Assembly (NCBI RefSeq): GCF_029784135.1
Contig: NC_073745.1
Location: forward strand, 197,621,807 to 197,685,806
Source: Toxorhynchites rutilus septentrionalis
Taxonomy: Eukaryota > Arthropoda > Insecta > Diptera > Culicidae
Length of the DNA stretch: 64,000 nucleotides
Reading direction: 5' to 3'
Both the position numbers and the translations under genes were made by a program. Every line of letters begins with the position of its first letter. Position 1 is the first letter of the stretch. Positions 34,221 through 46,145 of this stretch are shown one piece after another. The notes beneath the pieces were generated by a model that was not told the DNA's origin, did not search any database, and saw only the letters and a list, made by a program, of their open reading frames with translations.

Positions 34221-35387
34221 GATCAGGGGTTCTCAAACTATTTTGGGCAAGGCGAACAGGGGGAGAACGATGATGCAATCGGAAGAAACGAAGATGCAAT
34301 CGGCTGCACTCGTCGATGCAGTCGTACACACACACACATAGTGAGAAGTGGAGTTTAAAGTTTTTTTTTCTTTATTCTGTTAGTGCGTAAGGATGTGTAG
34401 ATTTAAGCTTTTCCTCATTCTGTTTGTGACAATTAAAGGTGTAAGTTCGTAAATTGAAATTGCCTTATTTTGAAGAAGTGTCCCAGTGAAGCAGCAGCAG
34501 TGAAATACAATCTGGTCAACAGGGTGACCAACGTATTTTTCATCCTCCGTTATCTTGTGAGTCACTGAGCGACAAACAAGCAACGAACGTGTTCGATCCT
34601 GTCGTCCTTCTGCCAGCATCGTGTTGTGCAGCGGTTAATGGCGTGTTTTAGCCGCTGAAATTTCTTTGCTGGTTCTGCTGTGTGTCGCTAAAAATTAGGG
34701 TGAAAATTGACTTTATTTCGTGTTGTTTTACGGCGAATGTGCGCCGTGGTTCTTCGACGAGTCAGAGCAAGCTGCAAGCTGCAAGCTGCGATCGTCAGCG
34801 ACTTTGTGTTGTGTTGAGACAAAACAACCCCTTTTCCAGAATGAAGTTATACTTATTATAGTTATAGCCAAATTTCTCTGAGATTCTTATCTTCAGTTTT
34901 TTTCTCTTACTGAATAATTATCAATTACAGTTAGTTAAATGAGTAACTTGACATTATTTTCTCAGGCAATCTGGCAACATCCGTACCTCTTACGCAAAAG
35001 GTCACGAGTTCAATTCCCTCTTCTTCCAAAAAATGGAAGTTATGTGACAAACCAGCCAAATGTGTCAAAAGTCAGAATACAGAAAAACGGTTCGATTTTG
35101 GTTAGTTAAAGCCTTAAATCTCAACGTTCGTTGATTTTCAAATGATTCCTTCGGTTTCGGGTTGTTTGTTACCACAATGAAGCCTTTTTCGAGAAAGTAT
35201 GATAGAAAAAAGGGAAGATAATGTTCAGCAATGTCTCACATCGCAAGATAGTGTGTTTTAATGTTGCGTTGTTACCAGAACTTATGACAACCTTGGTTGT
35301 ACTCCTCCTTGAGCTCCTCTCTGAATTGATGATAATCAACTATTCTCACATTATCATCTTGGTTCTTTCTATGGCTGTGATATAGTA
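34221..35387. other. Intergenic or intronic DNA
   Basis: A (AC)5 run lies at 34327-34336. The stretch 34600-34830 is moderately GC-rich with GCAAGCTGCAAGCTGCAAGC repeats and could be a promoter or leader, without proof. Near 34974-35025 GGTCACGAGTTCAATTCCC resembles a tRNA T-arm (box B) without a matching box A, so probably a SINE scrap. Confidence 0.35.
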
Positions 35388-36287
35388 GGGTAACACGGGG
35401 TGAGTTGGACATACGGGGTGATTTGGACCACCCCTTTATCTCAAAAAGTATGGCTCAACTTGGATTTTTTTTGTAATGTCATCTCCTTTTATTGTTAAAC
35501 CGTATGTACCTAACGTAGCACGGTAGCATCGGTAGCAACGGTAGCATGAACACAACAAGTACTTTGATTGTCAAGAAATGTGAGTTTTGATTAAATAAAC
35601 TTTTCGTGTATTATGTAGTAAAGTTCTGTTCGTCTACAGAAGAGGAACAATAAATGAAATTAATTGCATTTTAATTTTTGCATGTTGTGTGGGGTTACAT
35701 GGACACGTTTCTGTGGGGTAAATTGGTCCTACAGGTTTGAGGCTTTTCTTTAGTCTAATTGATTCCAGATGCCGCTGAATTACAAAAAAGGATGAGCAGA
35801 CAACGTTGGAAGAAGGGAGAGCTTGAAAGAGCAACGCAGGCCATCAAGAACGGATTTTCATTGACCAAGCATCGAGAGTGTTTTAAAATGCTCGAAAAAC
35901 AGTGAAAAGATCCATGCAGAATTCGAGATGGTTTCAATTCAATTTTTCTAGTCTAGAATCTGGTCAAGACACCTGGTATCAATCCTAGAACACTGTTAAA
36001 ATACTTTACATAAACATAAGTATGTTTTTTTCGACGAAACACACACTGGACCAAATCACCCCACAGACGGTCCAAATCACCCCGCATCAAATTTTAATAC
36101 CCAAAAATAATTTCTTTTATTTTATGATATATTTGATAATTTGAAGCTTGATATAATGATTAAACATTATTGATTGAGAGAAAACAAGTGTAGCTCAGTA
36201 TACAAAGTGACATTTTTTATTTAGACCGTATTGGTTTGGAAATATTAGGCGATTTGCTTAGGTGGTCCAAATTCCCCCCTTTTCCCC
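35388..36287 (+). mobile_element. pogo-like element, internally deleted
   Basis: Ends GGGTAACACGGGGTGAGTTG (left) and ...GGTCCAAATTCCCCCC...CCCC (right) are imperfect inverted repeats, with TA on both sides (35386-35387 and 36288-36289). The 900 bp contain a short helix-turn-helix coding relic but no catalytic domain. GGTCCAAATCACCCC-like words recur inside near both ends. Confidence 0.65.
35792..35905 (+). pseudogene. pogo/pipsqueak-type DNA-binding domain remnant
   Basis: A 37-codon frame begins MSRQRWKKGELERATQAIKN and continues GFSLTKHRE before losing the domain pattern and reaching TGA. The pattern of RxRWxxxxLERAxxAIKxG is that of the pipsqueak-type helix-turn-helix that opens pogo and CENP-B-like proteins. 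The rest of a transposase is missing. Confidence 0.55.
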
Positions 36288-36561
36288 TACGGGTTTATTA
36301 TCCATTGAGGAATTTGTGAATTTTGGAGATCCTGAATCATCTTAATAAAATCCTTGTGTAATGCATCCAAGTGAATAACATATGATGATATAACATGGTC
36401 TTGAAGTTTTTGTGATAATTCTGACAAATGCGGAAACTGTGCATATTCTTTTCTGCTTAAATTTTGTTTTTGTCAGAAGGGACCCTGCAGCTGAAAATCT
36501 TTCTAAGCAAGAGCCTCTTGATGGTCAGCGTACTCCAGCATGTAGAAATAACCGAGTAAAG
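36288..36561. other. Intergenic DNA
   Basis: Short spacer between the pogo-like element and the tail of the next LINE; nothing recognised. Confidence 0.4.
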
Positions 36562-36620
36562 ATTTATTTTATTTATTTATTTCACCGTCTTGGATATAAA
36601 GATTCCTACAGACTGTTTAC

Positions 36621-39393
36621 TTAGGCTAGTTCCTTAATTCTATTTTTGAATACATTTTTGGATATATTAAAATCAAAACAATTATTCGCTACATTGAACT
36701 CACGGAAACATTTAAGTAGAGGACTGTTTTGACCGTAGGTGGCCCTGCGTGGAGGGATCGCTAGGAGTTGTCTGCCTCGGAGACGTCTAGATGGAGCGTA
36801 GATTCGTGCATTCTGTATCAGCTCTGAACAATCCAATATCGATCAATATCGATCAGTCTACAGCGGCTTGCATAATCGGGGAGGTTAGACGGATCGTTCC
36901 AGGGAAGATCCCGTAGCGCGTAGCGTATAAAGCTTTTCTGCACTTTCTCAATGCGTAACATTTGCGTTGCGTGATAGGGAGACCACACACAGCTTGCATA
37001 TTCAACGATACTCCTTACTAGGGAACAATACAATGTCTTCAGCGTGTATGGATCCTGAAATGTTTGTGAGTTTCGGCGAATGAATCCTAGTACTGCGAAC
37101 CCTTTCGTGGCGGTAGTGCTGATATGCTCGTCGAACTTCAGTTTGCTGTCTAGGATAACACCGAGATCACGGATGCTATTGACGCGTTCAACGTTATTAG
37201 AGGCGATTTTATAGTTGAAACTGATGGAAGTTTGGCAGCGAGTGAAAGTAGTTAATTTGCATTTCGTTATGTTCCACTGCATTCCGTTAGCTGAGCACCA
37301 TCTAGTGAGCTCATCGATATCAGCTTGCAAAGCACAACAGTCGAGAACTGAGTGAACTGTCGTGTATCTTTTAAGATCGTCAGCGTACAATAGTTTTCCA
37401 GATTTCAGACATCCGGTGAGGTCATTTACAAATAAAATGAAAATTAGAGGGCCGAGAATACTACCTTGAGGAACTCCTGAGGGGATGCTATACATACGTG
37501 AGCGAGCGTTTCCAATTTTCACAAATGCTTCTCTTCCAGCCAGGTACGAACTGAGCCATTCTGTTATCCAGCTTGGAAGTCCCAGATGATTAAGTTTTCG
37601 AATGGCAAGACCATGAGGCACCTTGTCGAACTCCTTTGAGAAGTCGAAATATATAGAGTCCACCTGGCAACGCTTGTCCATTTGCTCCACGAGTGATGTT
37701 GTGTAGCACATAAGGTTCGAGACAGTTGATCTTTTCTTCACGAATCCATGTTGAGCGTCAGATATTAGCGGGCGCGCTGCATTGTAGAGGACTTTGTGAA
37801 TAATATCTTCGAAAACTTTTGCTATGCAGCAAAGGATGGAAATTTCACGATAGTTGACGACTATGTGAGTACCACCCGATTTATGCACGGGAGTAATCGA
37901 AGCCGTCTTCCACATAGTTGGGAACGATCGTTCAATCAGCGAACGGATTAAGATGAGGCTGAGCGGAGTCATCAGAGACACTCTTTTAGGAAAGTTGGAG
38001 GCAAACGATCGGTACCAGCGCCTTTGGAGATGTCAAGTTTCTTCAGGGCTGAAAGAACATTATTCGGCGTGATGGTTAACGGTGGCAAACTTACGTTTAG
38101 CGGCGAAATGTTGTCAAACTCTGTTGCAGAGAATGCTGGTGGGTCATCACTGTGCACGCTTCGGAAGAAATTTGCGAACAGATTAGCCGCTTCTTCAGGG
38201 GTGGTAGCTGTTAAGTCACCATACGATACATTCTCCGGAATATGCGATCCGCTTTTACGACTTTTCACATACGACCAGAAGCTTTTCGGATTCTGTTTCA
38301 AATTCGATTCAATTCGATCTGTATAAGAGCGAAAAGCTGCTATTCGACACTCACTATAGCACGCTTCAAGATGCTTAAGCTTTTCTTTCGCGTCACTGGA
38401 TTTTTCTCGAAAGTAAACTTTTCGGGCTTTGTGGACGCTGTTACGGAGACGTCGCAACTCCGACGTCCACCATGAGTGCTTAAAACTGGGTGCTTGACAT
38501 CTTCGTTTGCGAGGAACGTTATCGCGAAGGATCTCGTAAACTTTTTCATAGAATACTGCCGTTGCGCAGTTTGTTGACTCTGCGCCAAAGATTTCGTTCC
38601 AGTCAACACCTGAAAGAAGGTTGTTCAGTGCAGTGAAGTCACATCGCTTGAAGTCAAAATCGGGATCGTCACAAGAATCACCAGGAACTTGCTGAGAACA
38701 CACGACGAGTTGAATACGGAGAACAAAAGGTTTATGATGAGCGTCAAGTTTCAAAAGAGGAAAGGGTGGCTCGATGATTTCGTCCAGATGCAGCTATTGT
38801 TTCCGTGAACACAAGTTCGGCTTCCGTGGAGGCGTTACTAGGCAAATAACTGTTTATGTCCTCGTCGAACGTCCATGATAAGTATGGAGATTATAGTCGC
38901 CGACTACGACAATGGAGTCAGTGTCCAATGCGCGGTCGCAGATGTCACATACGGCGTTAGAATGCATGGTGTATACATCGGGATGAGAGTTGGGCCGAAT
39001 GTAGATGCCACAGATGTAAATAGTAAGGTCAGGGAGTTTGACGGAAGCGACGACTTGCTCCAATTGAGTGTAGTTACTGAACGATACAGAATTGCAACGA
39101 AAGGAAGACCTAACTGCGATTAGAACTCCACCTCCGCGTCGTAAAGAACTTGATCTTTCACTACGATCGCAACGGAAAATCGTATAATCGGACGCCAGCT
39201 CAGTATTCGCAATATCGGGTCGCAGCCAAGTTTCGGTAAGAACGACGATGTCGTAATCACCACATGCCATTTTCGTGAAGAATTCATTTGTTTTAGTTCG
39301 CATTCCATGTACATTCTGGTAGTATATGGTTAAGTGATTAACCAGAGCTGGAGCAGTTAAAATCGGCGGGAGCAGGTTACGTGTTACAGACAA
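36621..39393 (-). pseudogene. LINE ORF2: endonuclease and reverse transcriptase, frameshifted
   Basis: The first segment (39393-38854) holds IYYQNVHGMRTK, VVLTETWLRPD, RGGGVLIAVR and SIVVVGDYNLH of the AP-type endonuclease. After a frame change, 38754-37972 carries the linker with SFWSYVKSRKSG and ISKGAGTDRLPPTFL. 37981-36818 carries RT with SIYFDFSKEFDKVPHG, IPSGVPQGSILGPLIFILF, KLLYADDLKRY, RDLGVILDSKLKF and SFIRYALRDLPW. The final C-terminal part lies at 36836-36621 in yet another frame (YAPSRRLRGRQLL, FREFNVANNCFDFN). The parts overlap by only a few bases, so each join is a single small indel. The catalytic residues are kept. Confidence 0.9.
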
Positions 39394-39408
39394 TAGACGT
39401 TTGTGGCG

Positions 39409-39893
39409 TTAGTTGGTCGCTGACGGCGTATCCGGTTGCGGTTGATCGACTGCGGGATCCCAGAACCCCGGTTTGCTCGAGCTGTAGTTTTCGAATTCTC
39501 GAAAACGAATATCCATGGGCCAGGTGGACGATGTCATGGCCTTTGGCTTCAGATCATGACACACACCGAGCTTAAATGACACATACGTGAGGCTGGAAAC
39601 GTCTCTACCGCGAGGGACAAGCTTAACAAGCTTTACATCATCTGTCGCTAAGCTGGTCTTGACCATCTCGATCACTTTTTCGTCTAGTGCTCTGGGATCT
39701 ATTCCCGACAAATATATCCAGAAAATTTTGGCATCTAAACTTGCAGTATCAATAGTAATACCACATGTATCTGAATTCTGCCCGCCTGTACCGCAAATGA
39801 GTTTACGTGGGGGGGGGGGGGGCGCTAATTCCGTCATTCTCATCGTTTACACGTGGACGTTTAGCGGAATTGCTAATTTCATCGTTTTTCTCA
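39409..39893 (-). pseudogene. LINE ORF1 C-terminal part, broken at a 14-G tract
   Basis: ORF1 of these LINEs is an RNA-binding particle protein. The frame here gives FWIYLSGIDPRALDEKVIEM, VKLVKLVPRGRDVSSLTYVS and RFREFENYSS. This matches the conserved C-terminal domain of mosquito LINE ORF1 by pattern (xIYxSxLxPxxxxxxVxxxV ... GRDVSxxxxxSFK). Upstream, DEISNSAKRPRVNDEN is readable in another frame. The change of frame falls at a run of 14 G (39809-39822, plus strand), so homopolymer slippage or assembly error is the likely cause. Confidence 0.75.
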
Positions 39894-42800
39894 TATTAAA
39901 CGAGTGTTCAAAGAATTGCTTCGAAGCTTTTTGATAGCACTTATAACATATAGTAAAGACTGATGAGATCTAGCGCTCAGATTTTTTGCTACTAAATGCT
40001 GTCTGTGAATCACGAAGTGAGTGACCAGTACCTTACGCAGTTGTAACTTTGAGTGAGCTGTAAAACAAAGATGACCATCATCAACAAGATGGTGCACCAT
40101 CAGTCTCAATGTTCTTCCATGGAATAGCTTTGTCGGTGTCTTTCTTCATATATGTAGCAAAAATCATTTCTTGGCACAAATTTTCATCTTTAATATATCG
40201 AACATACCCTAACAACAGAGTTTCAATGCTGGGCAATGTAGACTCTTCCATCTAGAGAGAATTTTTTTTAAATATAAATTGAATAACATTTTCCCTCTTC
40301 GCGACCGAAGTTTTCTGAAATAACAAAAAAAAAATTCTGTCACGCCATGCACATAGGAACCCAAACATTCTCTTCAATTAAATTAGAAGAAGGGTATATT
40401 ATTATGCAAACTCCAACGTATTTCGGAACGCAAATGAAATAGCAACCTAGAGGAAAATTTGTTATACAGTAAAATATCTGGAGCATGTTTGGACATGAAT
40501 GACTTCCTTCGTGTTTAATCACGTATATGTTTAGAAAACACAGAAATTTACAACTTGCCTGAAAAACTCGTACGCTCAAACACATAATTTTGCACGAACC
40601 TGTTTACGTTATTTACTTGCCGATTTTTTCATCTTGTACTTTTTGTACTTTTTTGTTTTCATCGCACGCTCATCGTCTTGTTGAGTTTTTAAAATGTACA
40701 GCAATAATACTTTCTACTAAGATATTAGTCATACTGGTTCACGTAACACAACTTATGCAGCATCCTCAATATTTATAGAAAAATAGAAAAAAAAACGTAA
40801 ATTACGAAAATCACCTTGTTTTTTGTCCTAACTTTATTTTTCCACGATTTCTGAGGCGCTAAAACTTATTTTTTGAACGACCCTCATACTATCAAATAAC
40901 GGTAATATCAGTCGAAGTGCACATTTCAATTACTCTCTAAAATAGATATCTTCCTCCGGACAGATAGACTTTCTTTAGGGGTGCCACCAACTATGTTGGC
41001 GCAATTTAAAACTCATGTTTATTCCATCACAATTTTCCACGAACCACTGAGAATGGGAATTCAATCCCGATATGTGTATGCTACTGCACATATGCGGTTC
41101 CGAAAAACGTATCCTCCCATTAAATTTGCATAGATGGGAAAAGTTGGAATAGTTTGTCGTCATCATTCCAGCTTCTCCGAGTCAAACAGCGAGACAGCGG
41201 ATCCTTATCAAACCTCTAGGCATCACCCCGGAGAGAAGGGAAAAGGGCGGGCGGCTCTATATGTATTAAATTGCCGAATCTCTGAAAGCTTTCACCGCGC
41301 GCCCTTCTGAAAGTAATCATTTTTCGGGTGGCGGTTCGACCGGGAGTGGGGTCATTTTGTGCAAAAGTTTACCTCTGAGGGGCTTGCTGAGAGCATTTCC
41401 GCGGGGCAATTTCACAGCCGGAAACGCTAGGGTGAAACTTTCCGACGTCAATGCTTTCATTGCTTTAATTTCCTGGTTGCATAATCGGAAGTGAAATTGG
41501 GAATTGGGCGAAAAAAATCGAGGCGCTTTTTGACGCGAGGCGCTTTTTTGCATACCAATTCCAATTCGTCGTATCCGTGAATGAATCCCAGTGAATTGAA
41601 TGTAACAATTTCGTAGTTCTACGTCAACATTGCCGTAGTGTGTTGGACACAACCCTCTATATTTTTCTTTTTAACAAAATGTGTTCCATCAGCAGACGAT
41701 GACAATACAACAGATTAAAATGTTGCAACCGATTGAAAACAAGAAAAAAATGGAATACATTGAATGTTTTAATGATACTCATCTCAAACTGTTAGTGTTA
41801 ACACTCTTCAGACGCGGGCCACTTGTCGTTCGGCCAGAAAATCTCGCGCAGGTCGTTAGGACGTCATCGTCATCGTCGTATCTACAGTACATGAAAAGAG
41901 ATGCGACATAAAAACAAAACACTGAAAAGCCTGGCCACCGAATGGGGTTTATCAGCCACCGATCGGTAGACAAAACCTGATAAAAGAGCACCCAAAGCAA
42001 AGGCAGGGTGGGGTCAAGTTCGCTTGTCCGTGTTCAGTGGCTGCAGAGAATGAAAACCACATCAAACATGAGTTCGTTCCCAGATTGCAGACTGTTTGTG
42101 GTGCTTTTTCAACACCTGCCGTCGTCATCGTTATGTAAGCGCGATTGCATCATGATTCAACTCTTTGAAGATATGATACTAAACCGTGTGAGGAGAGGAC
42201 ACGGGAATGGACCGCGTGAATGGATCGTGTGTAATGCCGTGGGTGTACACGCGGTATCCGCTGGGTTTAGCATGCGGCTCGGGTCAGATTGCATTCGATT
42301 CATCATAATATCATACAATGTTCAATCTGAAAATAATGATTTTTTCGAATAGAATCAACACATTTTTTTTGCTGGTTTGACTGTTTTTGTGAACGGTTGT
42401 TGCGATTAAAAAGAATATTTCCCGATACAAAAGAATTTCGTTTATTTTTGTCACGTTGGTAGCACTGTTGGTGAGTTTAGTGATATTTTTCAGTTCGGCC
42501 AGCTGCTGTTAGTTTTCAGGACAGTTACGAGTTCAAATAATTTCTTTTCCGCAACGATTTTTTTTAAAGTCCTTGTTTTCAATTTTTATATAAACATAAA
42601 ATTCTATCGAAATTATCGAAACCAAAAATTGGAAACTAAACATAACTGGAATCTACAACAATGTTTTCTTGGATTCAAATATTCGGAAACACATCTTCAG
42701 AAATGCAGATTGATTTGTAGTTATGCGAACCGTAGCTGAAATCTCGAAAGAGAATTTCTAAATAACCGATTGTGACGCAGTAATCACCGAATGCATTATG

Positions 42801-43034
42801 GAATGGTGTTTAATATCAAACTCATATATGAAGAATATCAATCATATGTCAGCATATTAAAGGCAGATGTTTTTTGGTTTGTGACGGGAGCATATTGAAG
42901 GTGTTAATTGAAAAATTCAAAAAAGGTCGCGTCACGAAAGATTGTCCAATTCTGAGCGCTTATTGCTCAATCATTTTTGATTGGTTCATGAGATCGTTGC
43001 ACTAGTCAATTAGGACGCTCCATAACAATCTCTT
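39894..43034. other. Long non-coding stretch, partly unique
   Basis: No gene could be supported. 41160-41660 and 41800-42310 are less AT-rich and look single-copy. They contain GATA-type words (TTATCAG at 41949-41955, CTGATAA at 41977-41983) and could be regulatory DNA; this is speculation. CGTAGTTCTACGTCAAC at 41612-41628 is one copy of the dispersed motif. Opposite-strand open frames at 41317-41652 and 42008-42352 show no domain. Confidence 0.4.
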
Positions 43035-43136
43035 AAGGCTGATTTAGACGATGCCAGTCAGCGCTCTAGTTGAGGTATCCAGTGAACAGAGAACAGACAC
43101 TCTGTCCAAGTTACTTGTACCAGTATCGAACAAGTA

Positions 43137-44449
43137 AAGGGTGTGTCACATCAAATTGCATCACGGAAAAAAACGCTGTAGAAATTCAATTTTTAGGAAT
43201 TATGTCTTTAGCTTTCGCTTATAATCAGATAAGAGTGTATAGATCACGTTGGCCATGCTTCACTGTCAATTTTTCGTAAATTTGGAAATCAGAAATCGGA
43301 ATTTGGATGTCGTCGAACGAAAAAGAGCGTCGTGAATTAATCCTGTGCACTCATTTCGAGAATCCGGAGTTGTCACATCGGGACATCGGTAAGATGCTGG
43401 GAATCGTCCAATCCACGGTCAGCAGAGTACTAAAACGATACTTCGAGAACCTAACCATCGACCGGAAGGTGAAGAACGGCAAAAATGGATGCTCCGTCAG
43501 TGAAAAAGATCACAAGCGCGTAGTTAAGCAGTTTAGACGTGATCCGAGAAGTTCGGTCCGGGATGTCGCCAATAAGCTGAATTTGTCAAGTTCATTCGTC
43601 CAGCGGACCAAGTAGCGGGAGGGCCTGCGTACATACAAGGTTCAGAAGGCTTCTAACCGCGACGAAAGGCAAAACATGGTGAGGAAGACGCGAGCCCGGA
43701 AGCTGTACACCGAAATGCTGACGAAGCCACATTGCCTGGTAATGGACGACGAAACCTACGTCAAAGCGGACTTTCGTCAGCTGCCGGGCCTGTTGTTCTT
43801 CTCCGCAGAGGACAAATTCAGCGTTCCGGAGGAGATTCGCAGAAACTATCCAAGTTTGCTAAAAAGTACATGGTGTGGCAAGCGATCTGCTCTTGCGGAA
43901 AGCGGAGCGCCCCCTTCGTGATGACCGGCACGGTAAACGGGCAGGTTTACCTTAAGGAGTGCCTACAGAAGCGCTTACTACCACTATTGAAGCAGCACGA
44001 GGGCCCGACCATCTTCTGGCCGGAACTCGCTTCGTGCCACTATTCAAAGGACGTGTTGGAGTGGTACGAAGCCAACGGGGTCACCTTCGTGCCAAAGGAA
44101 ATGAACCCGCCCAACGCGCCGGAGCTTCGCCCAATAGAGAAATATTGGGCGATTATAAAGCAGGCCCTCCGGAAGAACCCAAAAGTTGTCAAATCGGAGG
44201 CGGACTTCAAGAGAAAATGGATTTCTGTTCAAAAAAAAACTACAACCTGACGTTGTACAGAACCTTATGGACGGGGTAAAGAGGAAGGTGCGAGCATACG
44301 GGCTTGGGCTCGAAGTATGAATAAAAAGAAAATGCCAAAAGTGGTTTAATAGTTTTTATTTTACTGTCTAAAATTTTCAAAAGGATCGTTCTACTGGGCG
44401 AATTTCTACAGCGTTTTTTCCGTGATGCAATTTGATGTGACACACCCTT
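43137..44449 (+). mobile_element. ITmD37E-type transposon, copy 3 (defective)
   Basis: 1313 bp, plus orientation, with AAGGGTGTGTCACATC terminal repeats and TA at 43135-43136 and 44450-44451. It sits near the centre of the palindromic MITE. The transposase has a nonsense codon and frameshifts. Confidence 0.95.
43307..44320 (+). pseudogene. ITmD37E-type transposase, nonsense and frameshifts
   Basis: Starts MSSNEKERRE and matches copies 1 and 2 through the helix-turn-helix units to FVQRTK. There a CAG codon has become TAG (43613-43615). The frame then continues with MVRKTRARKLYTEM and VMDDETYVKADF (first Asp). The 4-nt deletion shared with copy 2 follows near 43840, after which KLSKFAKKYMVWQAI, FWPELASCHYS and RPIEKYWAI are read in another frame. 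Note FWPE: the second catalytic Asp is Glu here. A last frame change near 44235 precedes the normal C-terminus at 44320. Dead copy. Confidence 0.93.
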
Positions 44450-44539
44450 TAATTGGCCTCTAACTTGAACAGAGTGTCTGTTCTCTATTCACTGGATACT
44501 TCAACTGGAGCGCTGACTGGCATCATCTAAATCAGCCTT

Positions 44540-45179
44540 TAGAATATAGAAGATTATAAATTTTTCAATGACTAATTTGTGAAAATTACTTTTAAACGAA
44601 ATACATTGGTTCTGTGCAATGCTGTGCTATCCCGTGTCGTTAATAACAATAAACTAATGTAGCGACGAGCCACAATTTTTTATACCATAATGAATTAGAC
44701 GTTTTATGGACATTGATGATAATGGAGATATTGTAACCTAAGCTCCGCCCATTTTCAACTTATGACAACGGGCGAGTTTGATTTGGGATTCATATTACTC
44801 AGTCTCGTACCAACCAGCGAGCAGTCAACGTCCTTTCATAACGCTAAAAGATCGGATCTTCATAACCAAATGGTTGCGCGTCCGATTACTAAGCGAGCAA
44901 TCCACTATGGAATTTCAGGAGGACAAAAAACGGAGAAGTGACTGTCACTGATCTGTTTTTCTATATTTCCTATATAAAGTAGACACTTTAACTAAGAAAG
45001 CTCGAAATTTCAGGACGGTAGTAGGTACTATATCGAATATATCGAGAAACTAAAATGAAAAATTGCATAAACATGCTTTTTTTCGAAATAAAAGCGAATT
45101 CTAACGTTTTTTTTATCATAATAACAGAATAACTTACAGCAGAACTCCGATTCTCCACGGAATAGTCTGGAAAGATCAC
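44540..45179. other. Intergenic or intronic DNA
   Basis: No gene or element recognised in this stretch. Confidence 0.4.
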
Positions 45180-45290
45180 CTTCTTGGATGGCACTAACGT
45201 TCCCAGTGAAACTTTGGCCTTATTCAACGTAGGTATTACTTGTGTCATTTTTATTAGTAGTACCTAGTTGAAATTTCTATGCCAGATAGT
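45180..45290 (-). repeat. SINE 3' tail fragment
   Basis: On the minus strand this reads TGGCATAGAAATTTCAACTA, then TACTAATAAAAATGACAC and GGAACGTTAGTGCCATCCAA. It is the same tail as the complete SINE at 59652-59923, here without its tRNA-like head. Confidence 0.75.
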
Positions 45291-45668
45291 GTGCGATTCA
45301 CATAGAACGTTACGGAGAAGAACGTCTACGTTCCGTCAACGTCTCCACCAATTCACACATGCAGTCACTTCTTCCACCAGCACCGTCACGTCAAATGTCA
45401 AACGAATGATTTATTTAATGTTATTCATGGTGTCACCACCTACAACAATTTTCAATCGCAATGCCCTCTTTTGAATCAGCATGCCTAGAATAAGTTCTAA
45501 ATTTTAAAAAATTCAATGAAAATCATTGAATTCAATTATTTGAATGCTTAAACCCCGTAGTCCGACCCTTATGCAACAATAATAATATATAGACTATTTT
45601 TCTCAGCTATACGCGAATGATTTTCACTCCGAAATTAGGAACTAAGAGATATGTTGGCATAAAAAGTA

Positions 45669-45891
45669 CAGTAAGTTACATATAATGCGACATGCCGAGG
45701 ATCCACTCAGTGTCGCATTGGAGGCGATTTTGATCAGTAATTGGACATTCGCGACTGATGGCGGCTTTCAATGTGGGGCCATAATTTTGGCCCTGAACTC
45801 AATGTTTACAAAAATGTTCAATTAGAGGTAAAAATTTCCAATTAAACGTGTTGCATCATGCATCACAGGTCTGTCCAACTATGAATTACTG
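45669..45891. mobile_element. Tc1/mariner-type MITE, 223 bp (tentative)
   Basis: It begins CAGTAAGTTACATATAATGC and ends ...TATGAATTACTG, with TA on both sides (45667-45668 and 45892-45893). The inverted match is only strong over the first six or so bases, so the call rests mainly on the TA flanks and the compact size. Confidence 0.45.
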
Positions 45892-46009
45892 TACAACTAA
45901 AATCCAAACAAAAGCCGAGACATAGAGCCCAGACAAAAACCCAAGGAACCGTCCCTCTCCGTCAATTATTCTTTTCTACAAATACTGCCGGTCGTTTTCG
46001 TTGAACGTA

Positions 46010-46145
46010 TGCTAACGGGTCGTTACGTTGCCGGTGTATGTGAATGTTTTCATATAAATTGCATGGTAGAATAACTGACGTAACGTGACGTGACGGGTCG
46101 TGAACGTGATGTGGATTTTGTATGTGAATCGCACTTAACATGTCT
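46010..46145. repeat. ACGT-rich inverted repeat
   Basis: Contains opposed words such as CTAACGGGTCGTTACGTTGC and GACGTGACGGGTCGTGAACG, with GTATGTGAAT near both ends. It looks like a small MITE. A related stretch lies at 45285-45360 (GTGCGATTCACATAGAACGT). Confidence 0.5.

Larger units (their letters stand above)
36562..39893 (-). mobile_element. Jockey/CR1-like LINE with ORF1 remains
   Basis: Minus strand, 3' tail (AAAT)n at 36582-36562, extending through a complete RT and endonuclease to the 3' half of ORF1 at the high-coordinate end. The 5' boundary near 39893 is where recognisable ORF1 sequence stops. Several frameshifts are present. It belongs to the same broad group as the plus-strand LINE at 28945-31965 but is clearly a different family. 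Confidence 0.87.
43035..44539. mobile_element. Palindromic MITE split by ITmD37E copy 3
   Basis: Left arm 43035-43115 and right arm 44460-44539 are inverted copies of about 80 bp (AAGGCTGATTTAGA, CCAGTCAGCGCT, AACAGACACTCTGT). Without the 1313-bp insertion the element would be about 190 bp, almost a perfect hairpin. No clean target duplication is visible at its own ends. Confidence 0.88.

Noticed and set aside
34974..35025. tRNA gene suggested by a T-arm-like sequence
   Set aside because: No box A or acceptor pairing; probably a SINE scrap.
44988..45248. Minus-strand ORF starting MTQVIPTLNKAKVSLGTLVP
   Set aside because: Looks protein-like at first, but it is the SINE 3' tail (TGACACAAGTAATACC...) read as codons.
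45268..45474. Short Thr/Ser-rich ORF
   Set aside because: Begins in the SINE tail fragment and runs into an ACGT-rich repeat.
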